NCBI GenBank assembly: GCA_963922205.1
Contig: CAWUHX010000325.1
Coordinates: 186,001 to 250,000, forward strand
Reading direction: 5' to 3'
DNA from: Romanomermis culicivorax
Taxonomy: Eukaryota; Nematoda; Enoplea; Mermithida; Mermithidae
DNA length: 64,000 nt
Position 1 is the stretch's first letter. Each line of letters begins with the position of its first letter. A program made the translations under genes and the position numbers. The notes below the pieces were generated by a model, which was given only the letters and a program-made list of their open reading frames with translations, did no database searches and was not told where the DNA came from. Positions 37,020-48,813 of the stretch are shown here, piece by piece.

Positions 37020-37420
37020 AACCTCCACACATTTGCTGCACTACCCGGTTGACTATGGTAAAGCTCAATTTATCATCCAAACTGACACCAGCATTACAGC
37101 AGTTGGTGCAGTTTTGTATCAAGAATCGGGTGATGATAAGTGGATTATGACTCTATAATAGCTGAGTCCTAACTGATGCAGAAACCTGCTACAGTACTAC
37201 TAAGCGAGAAGGCTTGTCCATTGTACACAGTTTCTGTATGTACCACCACAATGTCTATGGACAGCCTGTCATAGTACGCACTGACCACAAACCCTTACAA
37301 TGGTTAAAAAATGAAAAACACAGAAATACCCAACTGCAATGCCTTGCTATAAGCTTGCAAGATTATAACTATGAGGTAGAGTATGTCAGAGGAAAAGATA
37401 AAGCCTGCCCGTTTATGTGA
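37020..37420 (+). pseudogene. RNase H fragment of the Ty3-type element
   Basis: The motifs FIIQTDTSITAVGAVLYQ, a TTKREGLSIVHS segment and VRTDHKPLQWL, typical of Ty3-type RNase H, lie in a frame broken by a stop at about 37156 and a shift. The element dissolves after about 37430, before any integrase. Confidence 0.75.
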
Positions 37421-37734
37421 CATCTGAATGTCCATTTATACTCCATTGATGGCAAATTAGCAGCAGGAATACTTGAGCTGCAAGAATTTACACTAATCCA
37501 TATAGATCGACTATTGTGTCATCAGTCTTAGTGTTGACATGAATTAGGAGCAAAGAATATTGCATGGTAGTTAAACTGAATTCAAAGACTTTTGGAATGT
37601 CTGGTAATGGAGACACACAGTCTGTCCTGCTTGATGTTTCTAAAAACGGAATCGGAAAACGAATACGTATTGTGTCATATTTTTCAAGTTTCTGTCAAGT
37701 CATATGTTGACGGGGTAAATTAGCGATCCAACTA

Positions 37735-37979
37735 TAGTCTGTTTTTTATAAAATGCTTCCTAATAGAAAAGTGACACAAATCAGTACTGTCATCAAAATC
37801 GTTTACATAAAGTTCTTACTGCAAAATTTTTCACTCGAAAATTTGGTAAAGGTTAGGTCAGTATGCTCACAAATTTCTAGTCGTACATAATATATTGTTT
37901 ATTAGAAAATCGCAAAAATCTGCAATACTACTTGCTTTCCACTTTCATTATTTGGAAGCATTTCAAGAAAAGCAGACTA
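37735..37979 (+). mobile_element. TAGTCTG MITE, copy 2 (245 bp, TA target)
   Basis: Same length, ends and interior as the copy at 30943-31187 and in the same orientation, flanked by TA at 37733-37734 and 37980-37981. Confidence 0.85.
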
Positions 37980-38437
37980 TAAGCCAGTCTTCAATATTTT
38001 TGGTGCAAAAAATTTTACATTGAGACGCTCCACTCAGACAATTTGGAATGTAGTATTCATTCAAGTCGTTTTAAAATCACAAACATTTTCAAACAATCAA
38101 ACAATACTTGACAATCTTGGATTACAGTTATAGTTTTATCACACAGAAAATAATCAAATATAGTTTCGACTCTTCTTTACAAGGGGGTTTACGTGATAAC
38201 TGTGTTTCCGTTCAAAAAAGAATAAAGTATAACTTTTTATCATGAAATTTTCCCACTTTTTTTATTTCGTTACTTTCACTGAGGTAATTATTATTTTTAT
38301 TCAATACCTGATCTTCTTCATGAGATTTTTAAAGTATAGTTTTTGAAGTCAGCTACCAGCGTCAGAAAGCTCAGAAATTTGAGCATACAGTAATAGGCTT
38401 CGTAGCGCCAAAATTGTCTGATACTATGTGTCACATA

Positions 38438-40072
38438 GGCCCGTATGACAGAACGTTGGTTAAGTTAATCATCGGTTAGAGATAACCCTTGGTTACAGAA
38501 CCCATGGTTAAATCACTGGTGGTCTACTCCCAAGTGAGCGACTCCCCATTGGGCGAATTCCCAAGTGTGGAAATTAGCAATCGAGCGATTCCCATGTAAG
38601 CGATTCCCAATTGAACGAATTCCCAGCTGAGCGAATTCCCAATCGAGCGATTCCCATGTGAGCGATTCCCAATTGGGTGAATTCCCAATTGGGCGACTCT
38701 AAACGAGTGATAAGAGAATGTAATAACACTTTCTTCACATTTTCCTTCTTTCCCTTAAATTTTTCTTTGTATGTATTTCATTTTTTCAGTTTTCTGTGTC
38801 TATTGCTTATGCTTTCGTTTATGTATTTTTTTGCGTTTTTATCTTTTGTCTTTCCTTTCTTTCATTTTTTTTATCTTGCCATCCACTTTTTTCTTTTTTT
38901 ACTCATTCGAAACAATACATTAAAAGTTGACATTTTTAATGAGCATTGTCTCCTAAATAATTCTTATACAATTCGGCACCCTCTATTTCCTATTTAATGT
39001 CATTCTTTGTGATTTTTTCTTCATTTTCATCTACTTTTCATCTTAGTTTTTTTGCTTTTACTTCTCTATCTTTATCTTTTTCTATTTTTCTGATTTTTTC
39101 TTTTTTTGTTATTTTTTCACATTATTTTTTCCCTTCTTCCTTGCTGCTTTCTCTATCTTGCTTCTTCTTTCTTGTCATTTTTTCATATCTTTCTCTCTTT
39201 TTCTAAAGCTTTTCCATCTATTTTTACTTGCTCTTAATGTCCTCATTTTTGTTGACGTTTCCTTTCTTTTGATGCTCTCTTTCTTCCATCATTCTTTAGT
39301 TTATATTTTTTATGAAGATTTTCATACTTACAACGATGAAAGACTCGAGCATGCCAACAGACAAAAAATTAAAACGTAAAAACATACATAAACGAAAACA
39401 TAAGCAATAGACACAGAAAAGTAAAGAAAAAAGAATGGCATACAAAGAAAAATATAAGGTGAAGAAGGAAAATATGAAGAAAATGTTATTACATTCTCGA
39501 TCGCTCGTTTGGAATCACCCAATTGGGAATTCACTCATTTGGGAATTGCTCAATTGGGCATCGCTCACTTACGAATCGCTCACTTGGGAATCGTCCACTT
39601 GGGAATCGCCCAGTTGGGAATCGCTCGCATGAGAATACACCTCTCTGGTAGACTAACCAGAGTTTCAGATGACAGAAAGCCGGTTAACCTCCATGTAGCA
39701 AACTTATGGTAAGTCCATTTAACCTGTAGTTATTAAACACGTCGTTTTTTTCGCATGCTGAGAAGTTAAATGTGCCGTAAACATAGGATTATGAATGCCG
39801 ATAAAAGCTAGAGATCGATTTTTATCGATCGATCGTCATCTAACAACTTGACTTGATTTATAATATCGATCGCCTCCATCATTGAAGACTGTTCAGTCAT
39901 GACCTAATTAAAGATTTAACCCTGCTACTAACAGGGTTACAATCTCCAGTTAATCGGCCGTTTTTAACCTCCGGTTATTTTTAACCGTTCTTTTGTATAG
40001 TTTAAGTTACCTGACGATTTAGCCTGATTTGACCATAAGTTAGGCTTAACTAGCATTCTGTCATACGGGCCT
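38438..40072. mobile_element. Element with AGGCCCGTATGACAGAA ends hosting foldback D
   Basis: AGGCCCGTATGACAGAA at the left is mirrored at the right, with the match extending into a GTTAAG segment. GGTTA and TAACC motifs recur between the ends. Foldback D is inserted inside, so this outer element is older. Its interior is non-coding. A target duplication is not clear. Confidence 0.6.
38521..39641. mobile_element. Foldback element D (GAGCGATTCCCAATTGG monomers)
   Basis: The left arm (38521-38700) has GCGATTCCCAATTGGGC-type units. The right arm (about 39495-39641) is its reverse complement. The inverted match continues inward over a T-rich segment (38700-38850) and its A-rich mirror (39365-39500). 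Flanks TCACTGGT (38513-38520) and TCTCTGGT (39642-39649) match at 7 of 8. Frames across the T-rich spacer are artefacts. Confidence 0.8.
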
Positions 40073-40636
40073 TAATTGTGTTTCATTGGGTTGGTGAGGG
40101 TGAGATCAGAAAAAAAACCATCTAAACTCAACCAAGCTTAAGCACCAATAACGTGAACCTAGGGTATAGACGAGCCCTCAGCAGGTTTAGAGATTGACCG
40201 CTGCTAGGCTTTAAAAATCTCTACTGCAGTCCACAACTATTTGTAAATGCAAGTTGTTCTCGCAGTTCCATTTTTGACAGACTGTCTACTTATTTTTTTC
40301 ATCTGGGACTATAGTCTGCATTAATTTCGAAATGGCAGATGTAGCGAAAGTTCGAATGAAAAGTTACGATTCTCATTGACTATTTCAGAAATTTTTCTTG
40401 TCTTTTGTGAGATCACAATAATGAGTTGTTTGACCTTTAATCTGTCAGCAACTGTCAAAATTTCTAATCACTGCATCTGTCATGTCAAAATAAATCAATA
40501 AATGGTGTTCTGTAGAAATAGATCTGTCTCATCAAAAGTTTCACCGATGACCACGAAAAGTAACAAGCTGAAAATTTAGGGCGACTCATCCTTTGGATTA
40601 TAATGTTAGTATAGTTGTCCTAAAGCAGAATTTTAC

Positions 40637-42041
40637 GCTCTATTCCAACTTAGCGTCCGTCCTAACTTGGCGTCTGTCCTAACTTGGCATCCAATGCTAT
40701 AATAGAAGCTAAATATAGAAATCTTAACTTGGCGTCCATCCTAACTTGGCGTCCGTCTCAACTTGGCGTCCAGTGTTGAAGGAAAAAAATCCTAACTTGA
40801 CATCTGTCCTAACTTAGCGTCTATTCCCAACTTGGCGTCCAATGTATCGTAAAATCAAAGTCAACTTAATTCTTCCATTTCTCCATGTTTTTGGTCTTCG
40901 AGTTTATCTGTATTTATTCTTTTTCTTTAACTTTATTACATTTTATTTTTCTTTTTCTCCTCTGAGACTCTAAAAAATGAAGAAAAAAAATTAAACAGAA
41001 AAAGAATAATAAGAAAAATAAACAAAAAAAGATGAAAATACCATAAATGGAAAAATAAGCTACCACACTGGAGAAACAAGTTGGGCCGCGGCCCTTTCCA
41101 ACCAAGTACCATGAGAATAACCTGGTAATTAAGTAGCAAGACAGGAGTCAAAAATCAACCATAATTAAGCAAGGAACTTATTTGCCACATTCCTTTCAGC
41201 TATGACAATAACAGTAAAAAAACTGATAAAAATGTGCGGAGCTCCAGATCACTTTTATCCATATCTCTGCCAGAGCAACGGAGCAGCAAAGCAGCTCAGA
41301 ACTCTGGGATTATGGAGCTGAGAGTTGATCCCTAGTTTATCACAAAGTATTTTGAATTTGTCGTTTAGTCATGTTCCTCCCTTCCTTCATTCTGTTCTCC
41401 TGTCTTGTTCGGGCCCTACCTTTTACATCCTCTTTCAAGGGAAAAATTTTAAACGAATAATCAAAAAATAAATGAAAATATGTTATGAGAAATGAGGTAA
41501 AGAAAGAAAGAAGTAAGAAGAAAATGTGAATTGATTGCGACGATTTATGGGACGATCTCTTTGCTTCTCCAAAATCGCCCGTGAGAACAGCGCAATGGAT
41601 TAACTATGTTTAAAAACTCAAATTCAAATGAACATTTTTACAGGACGGGAAGTCTGTAAGATATTGAGAACATAGATAATTTATTCAGTTTTTGAAATTC
41701 TCGGAACGTACGAGTTTGCATGCAAAAATGCAATGTTTCTTTGTGAAACAGTGTGCTTTCTTCATGGGAAAGCTGTTTCTATATATAGAAAAATATGAGT
41801 AAAATTTACGCATATTGAATAACTCCTACACAACTGTAATGATATATGTGTATTACTCGCAAATGCATGTTTTTCAATAATCAATTAAAAGTGAATTTGG
41901 GTTGATTTTGATCCAAAGCATATAATACGCCAAGTTGGGATGGACGTCAAGTTAAAAGATAGAATGGCCGCCAACATGGGACTAATACGTCAAGTTAGGA
42001 CGAACGCTAAGTTAGGATGGACGCCAAGTTCGGACACAATC
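40637..42041. mobile_element. Foldback element E (CTTGGCGTCCGTCCTAA monomers)
   Basis: The left array (40637-40855) has ~17-bp CTTGGCGTCCGTCCTAA units. The right array (about 41925-42041) is inverted. Flanks GAATTTTAC (40628-40636) and GAATTTTAG (42042-42050) match at 8 of 9, the clearest MULE-length duplication among the foldbacks. The left array has an AT-rich break at 40693-40725 like those in elements A and C. The 1-kb interior is non-coding, with a pyrimidine-rich segment at 40915-40970 facing a purine-rich one. Confidence 0.85.
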
Positions 42042-42050
42042 GAATTTTAG

Positions 42051-43164
42051 CCCCGTTTTGGGCCGCACGCAAAGCTTTTATGATGTCACAAAGGAGCATT
42101 CGGATCATCAAGGAAGCACAGAAAACAACAATGTTAAAAACGTATCAAGCTACCCACTGTTTGATGCAGAGAAACTGGTTCAAGATTTTCTTTTCAGCAA
42201 TACTATGAGCCTAAAAATGTCAATGATCATCCAATGACATAGATTTGGGGCGGCTTGTTTTTGTATTTATTTGTATATATGCACCCACCACCACAATGTC
42301 TCTAAACTTGTTCACTGTACGTGTGTGCATTATTGAAAATGTATTTGTATGGATTATTTATTTCACTCACACTGTACGGCAATGCCAACAACCACCAAAA
42401 GCGCGACCTACAAAATAAAAAATGGCAAAATTCCGCAACGCAATATATACAATTTTGAGAATTTCGTGATTTGAAAAAATTTGCTTTGGACGGAAAATTT
42501 GAATGAATCTTTTTTTCGAGGCGTTACTTTTTGTCTTTCCCGTTTTCGTCTCTTTCTAGCAGATATTTTTTCGGCATCAGTGCCCGAGATGTTATTACAT
42601 AATATTTTCGCTGACTTTTTTATGTTCATGCTCCGTCTCTGTTTCCCATTAAGTTTACGGATAATCCATTTCTAAGGTTACAAAATTTGTAATTTCTATC
42701 ATGTGATCTTTGCGATATTTTTTATGATAATTTTAGAGAAATACGGCTCCACGATTCTTAAATTTATTGCTAGTCTGATAGCTTGAAATTTAATCAAATC
42801 CAATTCAATTCGTATTTTCTGGCAAATTAAGGTCGATTTCATCACCTACCCTACCTAGAATTCTGAGTTCAATATAACTACATTCATTGAAATTTTGTCA
42901 CGTATTTGATTTTGTTGAATAGCAAACTTTGACTCGGGTAATTTTTAGTTTTAGATGGTTATTCTTTCACAGCTGCTTCCGGATTGATGTCAGAGGTGAT
43001 TTTGAAGCTTTCAGAGATTTTTCTTGGGGCTCACACTTCGCTTTATTGATGTGGATGTTGATTATAATCCAAAAGCTCTTTGAACATGCAGAGATTATGG
43101 AAAAATAAGCAATGGTTGGTTCATTATATTTTCGATATTATTTTGTATCTTTCTTACATCGAAA
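42051..43164. other. Non-coding region
   Basis: No gene or mobile-element ends were recognised. The frame at 42017-42208 begins inside the foldback arm and shows no domain. Confidence 0.4.
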
Positions 43165-43169
43165 CCACG

Positions 43170-43300
43170 GGCCGGTTTCATCAAAGCGACTTAAGCTCCA
43201 GCTGAGCTGCAGCTTAAGCTGCAGCTTAACTCTATATGTTATACCATTGTCGTTAAGGTGCAGCTCAGCTGGAGCTTAAGTCGCTTTGATGAAACCGGCC
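43170..43300. mobile_element. 131-bp palindromic element with 5-bp target duplication
   Basis: GGCCGGTTTCATCAAAGCG and its mirror image form the ends. The arms continue through CTTAAGCTCCAGCTGAG units, and CCACG flanks both sides exactly (43165-43169, 43301-43305). A split copy is at 19.3-20.7 kb. The first bases are also shared with the larger element at 56446-57520. Confidence 0.8.
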
Positions 43301-43369
43301 CCACGTCTTTCACAATTTCTATTCAATATTGTGGTAAAATGATATTGTGGAAGAGTCGGAGATTCTTAC

Positions 43370-43615
43370 ATCAGCTTAACAACAATTGTTTCTTCATAAA
43401 ACGCCAACAGGCTGAAAAATATCCCTAAAGTTTTTTTATACATGGAAGTTTCATTCTCAAATTTTACGTTCAAAAAGTATTTAAAGGGTTTTGAATCGAC
43501 TCGCAAATTTTCAATCCTATGTAAAATGCAGTTTAACAGAAAATAGTGAGTATGAAATAGTACTTGTTTGCTCATATTATTTACGAGCATTTCGAGAAAA
43601 ACTAACTATTTGCTA
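43370..43615. mobile_element. Diverged relative of the TAGTCTG MITE
   Basis: The right half (TAACAGAAAATAGTGAGTAT to GAGCATTTCGAGAAAAACTA) matches the intact MITEs with many differences. The left end is eroded. Similar relics lie near 45640-45895, 46165-46365, 53900-54025, 57960-58080 and 60410-60545. Confidence 0.5.
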
Positions 43616-43765
43616 CAGCAGATGATTACATCTTGTGAGTAATAAATGCTCTTGCTTATACTCTTCTAAATAACGAAAATTTGAGTAAACAGATTCTTAC
43701 AGTTTTATGGAAACTTGAATCTTGAAGTCTTGAAATTTGGAAAAATTTTGAAATTTGGCCAACTA

Positions 43766-44008
43766 TAGTCTGTTTTTCTTGAAATGCTCCTAAATAATGA
43801 AAGTGGAAAGCAAGTAGTATTTCGGATTTTCACGATTTGCTGATAAACAATATATCATATAGACCTGGAAACTTGTGACTATACCGACCTAACTTTCAAC
43901 AATTTTTCGGGTGAAAAATTTTACAATAAGAGCTCTATGTAAACGATTTCGACGACAGTATTGATTTGTGTCACTTCTATTTGAAAGCATGTTATAAAAA
44001 ACAAACTA
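43766..44008 (-). mobile_element. TAGTCTG MITE, copy 3 (243 bp, reversed)
   Basis: Reverse orientation of the 245-bp family, flanked by TA at 43764-43765 and 44009-44010. Its left end, TAGTCTGTTTTTCTTGAAAT, is the mirror of the right end of copy 1. Confidence 0.85.
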
Positions 44009-44476
44009 TAGTCCTATGAAACCTAATCACGTGATCTAGGGTAATATTATTTTTATCTCATTCCCTTCCTCAGGACTTCTTCAATGAGTATCGAGGAATG
44101 AGCAAGTGATTAAGAGAAAGAATGCGCTGATTATGGTTCTGAATGGCATGCCAATTACTGTAGTCGAGATTATATATTGAGTCGAGATTATATATATTGT
44201 TATATATTGAGGAGGTACTGCAATATATCGTTTTTCCTGATCATTTTCGGACATTGTGGAATTTTAACATTTTCAATACAAATTAGATGAGCATGATGCT
44301 GATTTTCTTGCAGTAACCACATTTCTAAGACGGTTACAACAAATTTTCTGGCACTCCGTCCCTGAAAACAAACTTTGTAGTTGATCTTGCTGACTTTACA
44401 TACCGCACTTGAAGCTTTTTCGATGAAATGTGTTGATTCCTTTTTAAGGAAATTTATAATTTTTTCCTCATCCGAA

Positions 44477-44923
44477 ATGGATCATTCCGCAAGTAGTAAA
44501 TCTTACGCCCGCAAATGTTGGCGTTTCGCCAGAAAAATTCAATGGACCAATTTGGATTGTTTGGAAAGGCCTTTGAGCCGTTTTTTCGAACACTACGGTC
44601 GTTTGGTGAGCCGGCACCCATGGCCTTTTATTTTATTCCCAATTTTAGTGTCGTGTGGTTTGTCCATCGGTTTTTTGCACAAAAACGAATTGACGGACGC
44701 CACGTATTTGTACACGCCAAGCGGATCGGCTTCGAAATTCGAACGCCAATCCATACACGAAAAATGGCCAATGGTTAACGGCAATTATATACCGGGTAAA
44801 TCGGTGACGTCGTTGAGGGAATGCCAGTCGATCGTTAGCGCCAGGGACGGCGGAAACGTTTTGAGATCGGAAATCGCTTTGGCCATAAATCGGCTCAATT
44901 TATTTATCATCGATCGGATAAAG
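44477..44923 (+). CDS. PTR-type gene, exon 1
   Basis: The ATG at 44477 (context GAAATGG) starts MDHSASSKSYARKCWRFARK. An in-frame ATG at 44423 is an alternative start that would add 18 residues. The donor ATAAAG|GTACC at 44924 is in phase 0. The exon holds the first predicted membrane segment at about residues 46-62. Confidence 0.8.
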
Positions 44924-46969
44924 GTACCATTTTTTGTTTTGTGGCACAGTGAATGCTACAGATCTAGAAATGGAATCGGAAAATTTTATTGGGTGTGGAC
45001 AAGTTAGATTGCGACCAGCAAGTGTTTGTGACTTTATGGCTCACAAAATGTTTTGAGTCAAAAGGCAGCGAATCATAAATTAGATCGCGTTGAGATCTAT
45101 CCAAAAATTTGACTGAAGACTGCGTTTAAAGTTTTGTTGAACTCCAACAGATTATGCCTTTTTTTTAATTTTATGTCTGGCGCCTTCCATAACTGAAACG
45201 CTAACGGAAAAATTGTTTCAACAAAATTTAGAGTTTTAGTTAAATTTTCGTTTGAAGTGAATTTTACCACATTTCGGAATCTGATTAATATATGGAAAAA
45301 ACTGGTAAAATAATTCGAGCGATGTTTTTAACGATCTATCGATTGACATACAATATGCCTAGCTTTAATGCCCCAAAAGTTTTTGCCCAAAACTTTTTCC
45401 ATGTCTGCAACAGAGTGTCTCAAAAGTAGCAACATTGATCGTCGACTTCTTCATCAAAAATTTTTTGAATTGCTTGAATATTGATCAAATCCTAGATTTT
45501 CATATGGCTATGACAATGAAAGATGCATTATAGAATTTAGCAGGTCTAGAATTGGATCCAAAATTTGCCGATAAGTTTCGGGGGAAGACCTGCTATCCGG
45601 CATCCTAGCGTCTATAAGCTTCGAAATCGGAATCAGAGTCAATATAGTCTCTTGTTCTTGAAATTCTTATAAATAATAACAGTCGGAAGCCATCAGTATT
45701 TTTTACTTTTACGAATTTCTGCCAAACTATACGTGACGTACGACTGGAGATTTGTAAGCAAGATCAGCTTACCGTAAAGAATTATTTGATAAAATAATTA
45801 TGTCGGAAAAGCTTCTTGTAAATGAACCATTTCGACTGACGGCAGTGCTTATTACCATTTCCCGATTTACAAGCATTTCATAAAAAATAACAGATTAGTA
45901 CGGAACTTGTAACATTTTTCGTTTTGGACAGAATCAACCGTCCAAAAAATGTGAAAAAGCAGACGTCGTTAAACACTATCACATGGAAATTTTATAGCTC
46001 CGTCAAAAATGAAGATTGTCTCCTCAAACTTCAAATTTGACTCTTGTTTTTTCAATTTGACTCAAAATTTAAAACAAAATTAGAGAATTGTTTCTCTATG
46101 AAAAGTTGAAGTCGAAGACACATTTTCAGAGAAAATAGTTTTGCCATGATGATCAACAGGATTGCAGTTATATTCTATTTTTCATGAAATGCTTCTATGG
46201 GTAATAAAACAAAAAGAAAGCACTACTTCATACTTTTACCATTTCCTGTTGGTGAACAAATTGAGCCTAGTCAACTATGACAACATTTGAGTAAAAAATC
46301 ATACCTGTAGTTTAGTATAATTATTTTGATTACCGGACTAACTTGATATTTGTTAATTTACAAGCATCAAGGCGCTAAAAGATTAGTGTTTTCACGAGGA
46401 AGTAAGTGCAGTCAAAATAATCTCTATTTTCATAAAGAGCACATTTTGTTCTGAATTTTAAATGTACGTAATCTGGTTGTATAATAATTTGATCCCGAAG
46501 AGTAAACGCTTTAAACAATGATTGAATTACTCCAGTTGTTTTTAAGTTGCTGCTTTATATGAAAAGCTGCACGCATTAATGAGGAATCAGAGTCAGCATT
46601 TCAAGCAAAGACTATAAATCAAAAATCCTTAAATTGAATTATGACCAAAGTTTAAATAGCCAAAACTGTTCCAGATCATTTACAACAACAAAACCTACTC
46701 CTATCGCGACTTATGCCTTTTGACTAATGACAATACGTGCAGTACAAATCCGCAAGTCAGCTTAGCGGGCACGTTCTACAGTAACCCAGCACCGGATTTA
46801 TTCAATTTTACGTTCCCGATGGCCAAATTCGGCACACAACCCGTCTATTTGGGCAGTTCATTGGGCGGCGTCGAAGTCAACTCGACGACCAAGAAGGTTC
46901 AATTGGCCAAAGCTTGGTTGCTATTGTACCAATTGCAATTTACGCCCGATAATTACAGCTATTTGAGCG
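44477..46969 (+). CDS. Patched-related (PTR-type) membrane protein, N-terminal exons only
   Basis: Two exons (44477-44923, 46675-46969) join in phase 0 across a 1.75-kb intron. The product begins with a short basic tail, then LERPLSRFFEHYGRLVSRHPWPF and a hydrophobic span FILFPILVSCGLSIGFL that would be the first membrane segment, then YLYTPSGSASKFERQSIHEKWP and a Cys-containing ectodomain with YSYRDLCLLTNDNTC. This order is characteristic of Patched-related proteins, polytopic RND-type membrane proteins with a sterol-sensing domain that are strongly expanded in nematodes and act in cuticle and moulting. The donor AGC G|GTGAGT at 46970 shows that the gene continues, but no further exon was found in the remaining 17 kb, so it is either continued beyond the window or broken. 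Confidence 0.82.
46675..46969 (+). CDS. PTR-type gene, exon 2
   Basis: Acceptor GTTCCAG at 46668-46674. The exon codes for IIYNNKTYSYRDLCLL and the following extracellular region, ending FTPDNYSYLSG with a phase-1 donor GTGAGT. Gly, Thr and Tyr are frequent, and NNKT and NSTT are candidate glycosylation sites. Confidence 0.8.
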
Positions 46970-46974
46970 GTGAG

Positions 46975-48140
46975 TATACAGTATATTTTGTTATCATGAG
47001 AATGACTGTACACCGTGACGGTAATAAAGTAGTATAGCCCTCATTATTGCACTGTGCGAAGATTTGTATCTGCATCGCCACTGTGTGTGAAGAGATAAGG
47101 CAGGAACATGTTATTGTGGACTTATTTTCATGATTAATACTGCAAAACAACACAATGTATATGATGGTTTTACTGTTGGATGATCGTTTGGTAATTTTCA
47201 AGTGTTGTGTAATGGCGTACTTTGTTAAGATCATCCTGTATGGGTATCACCACTGAAGCATTCTCTTTTATGCGCCAGTCACGCACCCTATTTTATGTAA
47301 GTGTCATTATGCAAAGGTTATCTTAAAAAGGAAGTGCAGTAGGCGTATTAAGGTTCCATTTGGGCCTAATAGTGATAGAATATTCTACAATCTTAAACTA
47401 CGAATACGGAAATTTCATCGCTCAAAATGAACTATACTCGTAGATCCGTGATGAAGTTGAGCGAATTCGAACTACTGTACACTGAAGAGTGATTAAAATT
47501 TTTTCGATTCAATTCCCTATTATGGAGTGAACTGTGAGGCTTATCGCTACATCTATTTTGTCTTTAAAAACGTTCTAAAAAAATATTATGTGTGAACTTC
47601 CAAACTTATGGACAAAAAATTAAAGTCTTCAATGAAACTAAACTTGCGTAGAAGCGTTAGCCATCAAGCCATCTGATATCAAAATCACCTCCTCTAATAC
47701 CGAGTTGTATCCATCTCAACATAGGTTTGTTTTTTGGAATTCTGGGGATGAAATCTCACGTTGAGAGTGTTTGACCTCAACCAGACAGACACTTGCCCCA
47801 TCTCAATTGCGACTTTGCAGTGTGATGATTTTTTTATTTCAGAACACAATTACTTGGGCATGAATCTCGTTGAAATACATCTAAAAGCATGATTTAAACA
47901 ATGTTTCTTTTTTGACAGAGTTATGAGTAGTAAAAGTTCGATTAATATTTGGTTCACTTTCAGCAGATTGTCCAGGCTATTGATCTATTCACTTGAACCT
48001 ATTGTCCACGTATAATTCAGCTTGAACTTTTATTTCATGAGACACAAAGACGAGCTATTGATTTGATTCATTATTTTAATGAGTCGCATTATTTCAATTC
48101 ATGTTTCATGAAGACTGTTTCATTATTTTCTCTATCTTGC
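46975..48140. other. Non-coding region between the PTR exons and the first Thr/Lys-rich gene
   Basis: No exon continuing the PTR-type gene and no other feature was recognised. Confidence 0.4.
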
Positions 48141-48146
48141 GTTCTT

Positions 48147-48813
48147 TTACCTTCTGCCTTTTACTGCCTTGGCTTTTGGGAGTTTTATGGGTTCCGCTTT
48201 TTTACTTTTAGTCGTCCTGACCACCACGTGTTTTATCGTTTTGATTTGTCTCTTTGTGATGGTTTTCGTAGATTTCACCACTTTCGCCGGTATCTTCTTC
48301 TTTTTTTCCGTTTTCGTTACCTTAGTTTTCTTCGTTGTCGTCTTTTTCATTTTCTTTGGTGATGTTTTCGCAGTTTTACTATGTATCGTTTTAGTCGTTT
48401 TCATTTTGTTTGGTTTCGTGATTTTAATTTGTATCGTTTTTGTTGGGTTCGGAGCTTTAGTTAATGGCTTCGTAATTTTCGATATTATGGTCCGCAGTAC
48501 AGGCGCCCTTGTCATGGCATTCACGTCGATTATATCATCAGGTTTGGTTGAGGATTCGTCTATGTGTACCGTTGTCGATGTATCGGGCTGAGTCGCTGTA
48601 TCAGGCAAGTCAGTGGTCAGCTGATCGTCTGTATTCGACTGTATCGTTCCGGCTATCGCGGCAGGAATGTTGATACCATATTCGTCGTATTCGGCACCTG
48701 GTATACCGAGCCCAAAGAACTGTGGACTTCGCTTGTGGCGTGCGTATGGAAGTAATGCGGGCTTCTTTTTTTCTGGTGAGAATAGCCCCGATTTAGATCT
48801 TCGCAATAGTGCG
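48147..48813 (-). CDS. Thr/Lys-rich secreted-type protein A, main exon
   Basis: The exon runs from an acceptor with a good pyrimidine tract (TTCTTTTTGCATAG, minus strand) to a stop, entering in phase 2, and codes for 221 residues. The first ~28 residues look like a propeptide ending at ARHKR, a furin-type site, followed by SPQFFGLGIPGAEYDEYG. Next comes an acidic Thr/Asp-rich stretch and then ~120 residues of Lys/Thr repeats (TKPLTKAPNPTKT, KKMKKTTTKKTKVTKTEKKK). No domain is known to me. The same layout and the same splice phase occur at 55.0, 58.7 and 61.3 kb. The first exon, expected to carry a signal peptide, was not found. Secretion is inferred from the cleavage site, not seen. Confidence 0.7.

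Larger units (their letters stand above)
34014..37430 (+). mobile_element. Decayed Ty3/gypsy-type retroelement
   Basis: Remnants occur in the order gag, protease, reverse transcriptase, RNase H on the plus strand. A CEAHKSNTHMTAEC pattern near 34319 resembles a gag zinc knuckle. A LIDTSA aspartic-protease motif lies near 35035 and is followed at once by a stop. The reverse transcriptase frame is at 36166-36732 and RNase H sequence at about 37020-37420. Stops and frameshifts break every domain. No integrase and no convincing long terminal repeats were seen. It is inactive. Confidence 0.75.

Noticed and set aside
48169..48591. Plus-strand Val/Phe-rich frames opposite the Thr/Lys-rich genes (also at 54971-55609, 58635-59093, 61296-61940)
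   Set aside because: Complements of Lys and Thr codons give Phe, Val, Gly and Cys, which mimics membrane proteins. The minus strand has conserved sites and splice phase.
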